From Labyrinthula sp. Ha (Eukaryota > Sar > Bigyra > Labyrinthulida > Labyrinthulaceae), in assembly GCA_015227615.1 (NCBI GenBank), contig JAALGZ010000039.1, forward strand, positions 124,001 through 188,000: a stretch of 64,000 bases of DNA, written 5' to 3'. The notes beneath the pieces were generated by a model. The model made no database searches. It had not been told where the DNA came from and saw only the letters and a list, made by a program, of their open reading frames with translations. The position numbers were made by a program, and so were the translations under genes. This document shows, piece after piece, positions 55,518-64,000 of this stretch. The stretch's first letter is position 1. Every line of letters starts with the position of its first letter.

Positions 55518-58500
55518 TGAATATCCAATCTGTTACCATTACTCTAGAAGCTCTTTAGATCCACATAAAGAAAGAATAGAACCTTCTTAATTGCTTTTAA
55601 GAGTTTATTTCGACATTGATTCCATAGTTGAGATATTTATTAAACATTAAGTAGAAACCAGAATTTAAAATCACTTACTTACTCTTGATTTACATTTTGT
55701 GGAGCGAACATTAGGTTCTACCCTGAGGACAAAACCTGGTCACAGGTCTCAAGGAACCCCTGCCTCTACTTGATGAGGGATGAAGGAGATCAATTTCTTG
55801 AAATCCTGGGTCAGGTGGGAAAAGCCCAATTTTTTAAAAAGAACTTATCTAACCTTGAGACAGAGATGCCCTGGAATATTTGAATGAAGCTGTTAAAACC
55901 TGGCTTTCTTAAAATATATATTCTTGCCAACTTTTAAAAGATCGTACTGAAAGAATTTGGGGTGAAATTCTTCAACTATTAATCCTGGTAAGAGAGATGT
56001 ACTCCTGAACGCGACTACCTTAATGTAGAAAGTGGCTTCAAACATGATATTCTTCGTCCTTCCTTCAAGAAGTCTACTCTTGCCTTTGATGGTGACTCAT
56101 TCTTCAAAAACCCAGTTCCTAGAAGGTTTCGTCTTCATATGTTTAAAACTTTTTATCTCCTGCAGAAAAATTTCGTAGCGGTCACCCTTGGTAAGAAAAA
56201 TTTCTAAATCCCAAAGAAGATGAGGAACGTCAATGACTTTGTAAAGAAGATGAAAATTTACGGTGACCATTACCACCAGCTTAATGGATTGTATCAGATA
56301 CACAACAGGGAAGATATGAGAGTTCCCGTGTCGAATAAAGGAGCTTATAAAAGAGGGACATGGGACTTAGAGAACTTTTTTGAAGTTCTTGTCAAGAAAG
56401 ACAAAGTAATCAGCCCTTACTTGACAGTTGAGTTTACTGTGACAAATCCTACGCAAATCATTGTAGATGCCATAAAGAAGGTTTTACAGAGGTTCATCGA
56501 GAGCGAAAAATTCAAGTTGTTCGAAATTGACTTGGAGAAAACTATAACCCTCTACAATTCTTTGTTGAAGAGTGGAATTGGCGAAGAGTATTGTAGTAGA
56601 AGAGCTGTGTTAAGAGACAACTACATCTTATTCATGAGAGCTGGGGTTGGTTTGGTTAATAATAAGTTTGCTGTGATGGATTGTATTAAGACCTAGCTGA
56701 TGAACTATTTGGAGAGATCAGATGATGGAATGTTAAGCATAAATTTAACTTCTGGTGATGAAAGAAGACCACGAGGGATTAGACGTGTGATTGAGGGAGA
56801 AAGTGTAGTGGAACAGAATGTGGTTATAAACTCATTGAATCAGTCTTTTGATAATCGGTTCCATTGAATGGAACAAAACAATAATTGGTTAAAATATACT
56901 AAAAAAACTAGATATCACTACAGAGCAAAATCTAATTGGGGAAATGTAAGAAATTAAGAGTAAATATGCGAGGATCGAGTTATAAACTGAGGATCCAAAA
57001 CCTAAGACATTCAAGGAAAGTATGAATACGCTTTCTAACATAGAGAGGATGCCTTTTATTAAAACTCTGGGTGAGCCCATCATCGATGCTGTACCTTTAT
57101 TTGGCCCTTAATAGGGGAAGAGAAATGAACATGTGTCTGATTTGGTTATATATATGATAGCAATTACAAAATGCAAAGTATGGATCACATTTCACGTATA
57201 TACGACAAGCCGTACGAACAAAACAGGTGTAGCTTTCATAATATAGTTGAGAACACGGAGTTTAGATATGAAACAAACACCAAATTCAGATTGTGGTTTA
57301 CAAGAAATTACAGCCCTCTATGAAAATGAAAATCATAAACGAAAATAACAGGAGGGGTTATCTAACCTTATTGATTCTAAAAAATAAGATCTTTAACACA
57401 AAACGGAGCCATGTAATTATATTCTCTACCTACATTTGATGTTTATTTGAAGTATGAGGCCCAAGCACCTTTGCATGGAAATAGAAGACGCGACCAAACA
57501 AAATTAATTTCTTGATATACATATATATATAAACTCAAAGGCTTAAAAAGCATAGGCATGGTAGAATATATGAACCATATTATGGTAGCATTTAGATCTT
57601 TTGTAATTCAGAATAGTGTAAATTGTTTCATACTTATGGCCGATTTCAGAATTTTGGATGTTGACTTACTTACCAATGCCCTATACCTTTTGGAAATAGA
57701 ATATCAAATACAACGTTTACCATGCAAACCTAAATATTTCTTTACCTTTTAGATTTTAAGTTGGTTTAATTTACTACCTGTAACTGCTAGAAATAGCATC
57801 TGATGTACACAAATAATCTCTTAGGTACATACTAAGTTGAAAAAGATACCTCAAGGTTACAAGAATACATCCATTATATATTTAAATCAATTGATGAGGT
57901 ATATGTATGGCAACATTGGTGATGATTGCGTATTTTTTAGACCTCAATCTATGGTTATTTAGCAGTATGAAAACTTGCTAATATACTATGAGATGTTTTA
58001 CAATTAAATCCCAAATCTAAATATATTTTCGTGAATATAAAATGCTTCAAATTTAGATTTGATACAAGAAAAAGTAGATACAAAATAAAATGACGAGGTG
58101 TTCTGTTAGAGTGTTTAGTGAAGATAGTTATTTCAGGGAGTATAAAGACTCTAACAAGGTCCATAAGATATGTATTGATCGCTTCCTTGTCCTTTGGTTT
58201 GATTTGCAACGTAAATGGTTAGAGTATTCTAGAACAGAGTATATTGTTAGTCTAATCATGGCATCTTTGGGGATTTTATAGGAAATCATATCGCTATGTT
58301 GTTGTAGTTATTTCGAAAACTATGAAGTTAATACAATTAAAAAAACTTCTAATAGATAGAAGGGATTGTTGTATTGGAAGTTCAGATGCTTAGCTACAAG
58401 TACTTGTACATGCTTATAACCTATCTGCATATTTTGTTGAAGCTTAAAGTTAACTTTCTTATCGTTCTTTGAGTATCTCCAGCACTTGCTACTACAGTCT

Positions 58501-59400
58501 TCGGATCAACTTGTGACACTTATTAGATCATTCAATGAATTGAATTCTCGTGTTTACCGGTTAGTCTTACGTAGACTGACAGATTGTTATAACAATTGTT
58601 AGAAAAAGCTTCCAGGATAAAAGTCACCGAAAAAGAGGGAACGAACCTCAAGACTCAACCCGCAAAGAAACTTGCACAGATAATCTAGGAGAAATCTCCC
58701 AAAGGAAAGTGCTATCTGTCGATAGTGCAGATGAGAATAATAGGCTTGAGTCTTCGCTGAATCAGCCGACACAGATAGGTGTATCTAAAGTAAGGGAACC
58801 TCAGTCTGGAGGGGCATCCGAGAAGAAGATTAAGAAGTCAATGAAGATTGAATCAAATGCCACAAACCCAAGAAAATAACAACTTCCAAGGCTATGAAAT
58901 CACTTGCTAGAAATACCATATCCGTGAAGCCGTACGATAAGTAAATGAAAGTCGAAGATATAGAAACCTCTTCAAAATAAAAAGAAATAATATCCTCAAA
59001 AAAATACTCAGGAGCTGTTGGCAGCGAAAATGGCCCTATCAATCTTGCCTGCTATGGAGACTCAAGTTTCGTGAGTGCATACGAGTAGTTCGTCAAGTGA
59101 GGATAGAAAGGTAACCAGCGTCAATAACATCGAACAAGACATCGAAAACAATAGGAAAAACTTTGAGTTGGAGTATGAACCTGATCTGAATATGCTCGGT
59201 GAGAGTGATCGAAAGATCTTTGTTTGTTGTAAGCAAAGAGATAGACAGTGTTTTCCCAACTAGAGAAGATGTACTTCCGAAAAGTCCTCGGATTAATGGC
59301 ATGGTGCTAAAAGTGAACCTTTAGGCAAAACAAGCAGTTCTGTGAGGAATGGTGAGTCTAATGAAGAGTTATATGACTCATCTTTATTTTAGTGTACATA
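55518..59400 (+). mobile_element. Old retroelement debris, including a Ty3-type RT remnant
   Basis: At about 57,550-58,100 the plus strand reads RT-like: KYFFTF followed by ILSWFNLLPV (the YFSTLDLxSGF region), then KIPQGYKNTSIIYLNQLMRY and IGDDCVFF. Less AT-rich frames at 56,220-56,696 and 58,620-59,260 may belong to the same or another element but are unassigned. No LTRs found and many breaks. Confidence 0.5.
56220..56696 (+). CDS. Unrecognised 158-codon reading frame, less AT-rich than its surroundings
   Basis: The frame is charged and protein-like throughout (for example TWDLENFFEVLVKKDKVISP, EIDLEKTITLYNSLLK) and continues as protein-like sequence past its stop to about 56,860. Codon composition differs from the host genes nearby. 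The position before an RT remnant on the same strand suggests a Gag or other part of an old retroelement, but no motif confirms it. Confidence 0.35.
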   Translation: MRNVNDFVKKMKIYGDHYHQLNGLYQIHNREDMRVPVSNKGAYKRGTWDLENFFEVLVKKDKVISPYLTVEFTVTNPTQIIVDAIKKVLQRFIESEKFKLFEIDLEKTITLYNSLLKSGIGEEYCSRRAVLRDNYILFMRAGVGLVNNKFAVMDCIKT

Positions 59401-61540
59401 AACTGACAAAACATTAAAAAGAAAAGGGTTTAAGGTAGTTTAAATAAATCTAATATTGATATAATTGAAGAAAACTTTTCTTGAAATATTATTGCTCTGT
59501 GAAATTATTCCTGAAATTCTTTTAAACTCTTTGAAAGACCTTGTAAATATACTCGTTTTGTGAATATTAGATGGTTTAATGATTAACACCATATGTATTT
59601 GGACTGCATATGTATTCTCCTTTACCTGTCAAACTAGAGCATAAGTAGATTAATTACACCCAATGGAAAGGTGTTATTGTCGCCAATATTAACGTTTTTA
59701 TTATAATAAACTGGTTGATTTTTCTCTTGTTCTTTCCTTTTTGTTCGAGAAGAAATTTCAATCCAACGGCTATGTTCTACACTAATTATATATATTACAC
59801 ATATTAAGATTTACTCGCCTATCATTGTGACAATATGTCAAAATACAAGATTAAATATTCGCAAGTCATGGTTTCAAGATATTTGTATCGCAAGGACAGT
59901 CGGCTTCTTGAATTCCCCTTTTTACCCATGAACGAAGCGTCGAAATATTCAGATATTGAAGTATAACCACATATCCACCTTCTCATAAAAAGTTCACCTA
60001 ACCTCAAACTATTATAACCTAGTAGCCCAACGTGAGAATATGTGCGACTGGATATGAGACCCCCCAAAATATAAAGATAGATTGCTGAAGTTAATATATT
60101 CAAATTAGGACATATGATAAGTATCTCTGAATCATGTTTATTTACTTTGTGCGCTTCCCAACCTGAATATTAGTTTATGCATTACGACCCATTTTCTAAT
60201 GCAATCAGAGACACAAAGTTTCCTTTAAAGAAACATAAAGTATTTTAAGTTACGCCTTAAGACTATTAAGGAATGAAAAAAAAAATTAGATCATAAAACC
60301 AAATATAATTCAATATTTCATATTATTGCAGAAGTTTAGTAAAGTAGAGCACTTTGCAGCCAATAGAAGCTAAGGTTGAGCGTTTGGACGATCTACCAGA
60401 AGATTGGGAAAACAGTTCGAAGCCAATAATTAAAATGGTTTTCAATTAGTAGATTGTTTTTTTAATAATCACTATTCAGAATTATAGTGGTTACTCTACT
60501 ATTTTGTGTCTCTCAGAATTTGGAACCAATTAATGTTTCTCTGTATAGGGAGAAAGAACACCCCCCGTTAGACTAGATTTGGCGACGTTGAACTCAAGAT
60601 TCTATGAAGTAGGTGCTCTGATATGAAAGATTTTTCCTTTGTATTTCTTTTCAGGGACGAATTTTTAATTCTTCTGAGGGTATAACATATTCTCGTTCTT
60701 TAGATGAAGACTTTCGTTGAACGGTAGGTCAACCTTGGGTAAATAAGAGCTTATTCAATATTACATTAATATGGAGAATCGAGAATTTAACACATAGAAT
60801 TTACAAATAGGGTTAAATTCACACAAGAGAATTTAACGATGACATACTCTTTGTCTAAGTTACGCCTCTATAACTCCATATCAGTATTTTTGAGCAGCAT
60901 TATTATATTATATTGTATTGTATTTAGTTAAAATATAAAGGTTTATTGAAATCACAATGGGTGATTACCACACGGTCAGAGAACATAAAAAGAACCAACA
61001 GAATACAGAGTTGTTCTCGGCTGTACTCATTTGTGAAAAGTACATACCAACCAACTTCAAAACTACTAATCACTAAAAACTACTATACCAACGATGTTTT
61101 ACAAACGTTACTTCCAGTTATAGCTCAGAAGAAAACATATCCTTTGAAACGACCTTGTTTGGTAACACCATTTCTATATTACATCTATTGAGGTCTTCCG
61201 TCCAGATAAACAAAATAAACAAGACGTGCGCAACCAGAACGTGTGAACGCAAAGAAATTATAAGCAGTAAAGTGTATTCTTGACAGTAAAGTATCCAAAT
61301 ATAGCTCCAAAAACAGTAAATATTGAACGAAAACTTTCTTTATTCCAAACTTAAATTTTATTACCACCGATAACGGATATATTTCACTGCTCCTAAGTCA
61401 CCTTTAATGACGTGTACACCTAATACTAGTTCCCATAAATCATAAATTCCACAACTGCACAAATATACACCCTTATTTCATAATCAAGTTAGCTCAGTTA
61501 TTAAAACTATCGGAAATAAAGTGACACTTCCTAGTAAACC
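59400..61540. other. AT-rich stretch without a gene
   Basis: About 2.1 kb with no supportable gene. It probably includes the terminal repeat of element 3 near its right end, but with only one end of that element in the window the LTR cannot be recognised. Confidence 0.4.
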
Positions 61541-61549
61541 CATTTTCAC

Positions 61550-62160
61550 TCAACACCACCCCCTCACCTTATTGCCGTCTTCACAATATATCAGCATACA
61601 GTATACCCACTTATAACATAACTTCATCCCTACTGATAACCACCCTTTCCTTAAGTTATTATTTCTGGTAAACAAATCCAACTTTACAACTCCATCTTTA
61701 CACAAACTATCTATTCTTTCGTAAAATTCTACTGGTTTGCACAATTACCTGCTCTCACGCCGAAGATAAGCTCCTTGTCAAAGAACCTGGTTTTTAACTC
61801 TCTTGGAAATTCTCCCACAAGTCCTATAAGACATTCCTCCGTACAGCTACCAGTAACTACACCTTGTGACGAAACTACTTTCTCATGCGCAGACATTTTC
61901 ATCCACAAAAACCTCCCTAAATGTTCTATTCCGTTTCTTTTCATTAACTGCAGAATCGCTTCCTTCTTTGAAAGTAATGTCCAAATAAAAAATAGTACCT
62001 TTCTTCCCAATTTTTCCAAATTTAGGAGACCAATATCAGCGTCACTCATCGTGTTGTATAAAATCTGCGGATCGCTCACCGGATCTGAAGGGAAAATGCG
62101 GTATGGTGGATCCATAGTGACTACTGGGAACCTCTCAGTGTAAGAGGCCAGATAATCCTA
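61550..62160 (-). pseudogene. Element 3 MT-A70 methyltransferase
   Basis: A catalytic DPPY lies at the start (TMDPPYRIF near 62,110). Then come LNLEKLGRKVLFFIWTLLSK, GRFLWMKM, a CTEECLIGLVGEF segment and, at the end, KPVEFYERIDSLCKDG with LDLFTRNNNLRKGWLSVGMK. These align in order with element 1. The aromatic residue of the catalytic motif is Tyr, which many N6-adenine methyltransferases use, whereas METTL3 types use Trp. Confidence 0.85.
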
Positions 62161-62456
62161 AACCCTCATTCGACATGTCCTTGCACCTATTGGTTTTTTT
62201 CAGAAGTACATCCTCAGCTTTCGCCCTATCACATCCAACCTTACCAGATTCGCAATAACCACTTTCTCAAAAATACACTCCGCTATAACCAACTTGCTCC
62301 CAGTGAACTCATTATTGACAATCTTCCTAGCCTTCTCCTTATAAAACTCAATTTCCTTCCCTCTTTTCCACAACTTATCAATCAATAGGATCACCACGTC
62401 CCTCAACTCCTTCACAGAGCCAGACCACTTTGACAGGCCATTCCATTTAACCTGAC

Positions 62457-62640
62457 CTCCACGGATCAGCTCATTCAATTTATTAAGAACCTTGTTTAAC
62501 CCTTCAATTGATAGGAAATCATACGCCTCAACTCCTTCAAACCGATTAGCAAATCTATCATTCCCTTCATGCGTTCTAGTGTATTTCCATCTCGTGAACA
62601 TCCTCCTAACCAGCCTCACTTCCTTGTTTGGAGGTAGACT
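62457..62640 (-). other. Element 3 Myb/SANT-like segment (divergent)
   Basis: LPPNKEVRLVRRMFTRWKYT followed by EGLNKVLNKLNEL aligns in position and pattern with the Myb-like module of element 2 (LPEEKNIFRLLIMKFGSGKY). The tryptophan pattern is weak, so the assignment leans on position. Confidence 0.45.
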
Positions 62641-63070
62641 CAGAATCCTATACTTTTCCCCAAAATTGGTAATATTTTGCTTTCTCACTTTTTCCAGATT
62701 CAATTTCAAGCCATGAAACTCCTCCAATGATTGTTTCCGAAGATACCTTTGGATTTTATTATAAATCTGCTACTTGTTTTTACTCAGCAGATGCTTCCGA
62801 ATCATTTCAAAATCACCCATCCCATATACCTTAACACAACACTTCAGTACTTCAAACTCATAAATACTCCAAATTCCTTTGAACAATACGACCATCAGAT
62901 TCCACTACAATAAGATACTTTTCCACTTTCCCAACAAAGTCGTTCACCATATCGACATCCACCCGTTCGATCTACTTGACCTGCAAGTCTCCCCAATACA
63001 CACTCTCCGGAAACGCCAGCTTAAGAAACTCCGTCACCTCCAGTTTCCATCTAGAAGACTTCCTACCTAA

Positions 63071-63400
63071 TAAGTTTATAACCATCAACGGTATATCCTC
63101 GAATAATGAAAACGTTGCTTCCCACGTATTTCTGTCCATCGGGAACCCCTTCCATCTTACCTTGAACTGGAATTCCCCAATTGTGGTGTTTCTTACGTCC
63201 AATATCTCCTCCACCCCCAAGCGATCACGATCCAGAATACATACCGCACGAGTATCCGCACTAGCAAAAAACTGTTAGGGGCGTAAGGAATAAGTAAGCT
63301 ATCGTGCCTAACCTTTTCGTTCCCATCCAAATCCTTTATCCTGCACAACGTGTTCGAGATGATTTCCACAACCTGAACCAGTCCTGTCCACCTAGGGGAC
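63071..63400 (-). other. Element 3 chromodomain and GPY/F module
   Basis: The chromodomain lies at 63071-63220 (VEEILDVRNTTIGEFQFKVR then WKGFPMDRNTWEA and FEDIP), a clear match. The GPY/F-like module lies at about 63280-63400 (SPRWTGLVQVVEII, LDGNEKVRHDSLLIPY). Confidence 0.85.
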
Positions 63401-63479
63401 ACTTATCTTTATGTCTGGACTCAAACCCTTTCTCGGAGAGTAAAACATATTCGCCCGGGTGAAAGTATATTGGCTTCAG

Positions 63480-64000
63480 CTATTTATTCATCCTCTTGTT
63501 AGCCTGGTATCGATACAATAAACCCTTCCTATATGCATCCTCTTGATAACTTCTTATTCTCTCTTGCAGCTCCTCCGGTATCCTTCTCAGACTTCGAACA
63601 GCACGTTCAGTTAGCTGCAGCATTTCACCTCCCATCAACGATACCCAAGGCTTCACTCCCATTAATAATTCAACCGGAGATTTACTCCCTCCTCTGCAGG
63701 TTAGCAGTGTGGAGTTCAAAAAGACCTGTACCATCAAAATCACCTCACTACAGCGATTGGATAGCAGTCCAAGTTCAGACATGAGAGATCTCAGGTGTCG
63801 GAGAACCTCTCGGTTCTGCAGCTCGACCGTACCAGCGGTCTGTGAGATTTACGCTGTAGTCACTCGATGAGTACCATTGCAGCTCTTCAGGAATTCATTC
63901 ACCATCCTGTTAACAAAATGGCTACCCTGATCGGTAACAAGTAGAAACTCAGACCCCAGATGGAAATGTGCGTGCCACTTCCACAATGCTTTAACTACCT
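63480..64000 (-). pseudogene. Element 3 integrase core, cut by the window edge
   Basis: TDQGSHF and the following glutamate segment GTVELQNREV give two of the three catalytic residues. The first aspartate lies beyond the window. The downstream helix region continues to about 63,480. Confidence 0.85.

Larger units (their letters stand above)
61550..64000 (-). mobile_element. Element 3: third Ty3-like element with MT-A70, running off the window
   Basis: On the minus strand, from the right edge leftward: integrase core (LVTDQGSHFVNRMV near 63,900; GTVELQNREVLRHLRS near 63,810), a GPY/F module, a chromodomain, a Myb-like segment and an MT-A70 methyltransferase. The order is that of elements 1 and 2. 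It is less AT-rich than the surroundings and than element 1, and its sequence is clearly distinct, so it is a separate subfamily. It is broken, with several breaks in the visible part. RT and Gag lie beyond the window. Confidence 0.88.

Noticed and set aside
1-64000. A microsporidian host, suggested by the compact islands and short introns
   Set aside because: A 7TM-RGS protein and an EGF-7TM protein imply heterotrimeric G-protein signalling, which Microsporidia lack as far as I know.
1-64000. tRNA, rRNA and CRISPR features
   Set aside because: No B-box-like GGTTCGAATCC with a matching cloverleaf, no conserved rRNA segment and no regularly spaced repeats were seen by eye. A tRNAscan or Rfam run could still find something.

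Overview
This window is a piece of nuclear DNA from an AT-rich, probably single-celled eukaryote. Spliceosomal introns interrupt an adenylate kinase gene, two genes encode seven-helix membrane proteins (one with an RGS domain), and three LTR-retrotransposon lineages are present. The stop codons look standard. The host lineage cannot be fixed from the sequence. The RGS protein argues against Microsporidia. The Ty3-like reverse transcriptase and RNase H signatures resemble, from memory, those of oomycete-type elements, which is only a weak hint.

Layout. 0-2.1 kb is a compact gene island: the 3' end of a probable ketopantoate hydroxymethyltransferase gene, an adenylate kinase gene with introns of 79 and 31 nt, and a convergent gene for an EGF-like seven-helix protein whose stop lies 3 bp from the kinase stop. 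At 2542-11228 sits a young Ty3-like element (element 1) with 414-bp LTRs that differ at about three positions. It lies between two divergent genes, the EGF-7TM gene and a 7TM-RGS gene (11505-12806), and so splits what was a shared intergenic region of roughly 0.7 kb. Two decayed host genes follow (12.8-13.9 kb). An older relative of element 1 lies on the minus strand at about 14.2-19.4 kb (element 2). 24.1-25.7 kb holds a 47-residue one-helix peptide gene and a convergent flavin monooxygenase gene. An S-adenosylmethionine decarboxylase gene stands alone at 37.3-38.2 kb. At 47.9-49.9 kb are two minus-strand reading frames, one a leucine-rich-repeat-like protein. A Ty1/copia element with 154-bp LTRs and a GATAA target duplication fills 50983-55512. 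A third relative of element 1 enters from the right end (61.5-64.0 kb, minus strand, element 3). Older Ty3-type remains lie at about 26.6-32.3, 44.9-47.4 and 57.5-58.1 kb. The long stretches between these hold no gene that I can support.

The most interesting system is the element 1/2/3 family. Besides Gag, reverse transcriptase, RNase H and integrase, each copy carries a chromodomain, a Myb/SANT-like module and a C-terminal MT-A70 (METTL3-type) N6-adenine methyltransferase. In element 1 the methyltransferase has a DPPW motif and closely matches the METTL3 core. The aspartic protease signature lies after the integrase/Myb region and just before the methyltransferase, not between Gag and RT, and the RNase H domain is interrupted by about 195 extra residues. 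The methyltransferase occurs at the same place in three copies of different age and sequence, so it is a stable part of the lineage and not a one-off capture. The likely logic, which is inference, is an element that reads chromatin with its chromodomain and Myb module and marks adenines in its own RNA or DNA.
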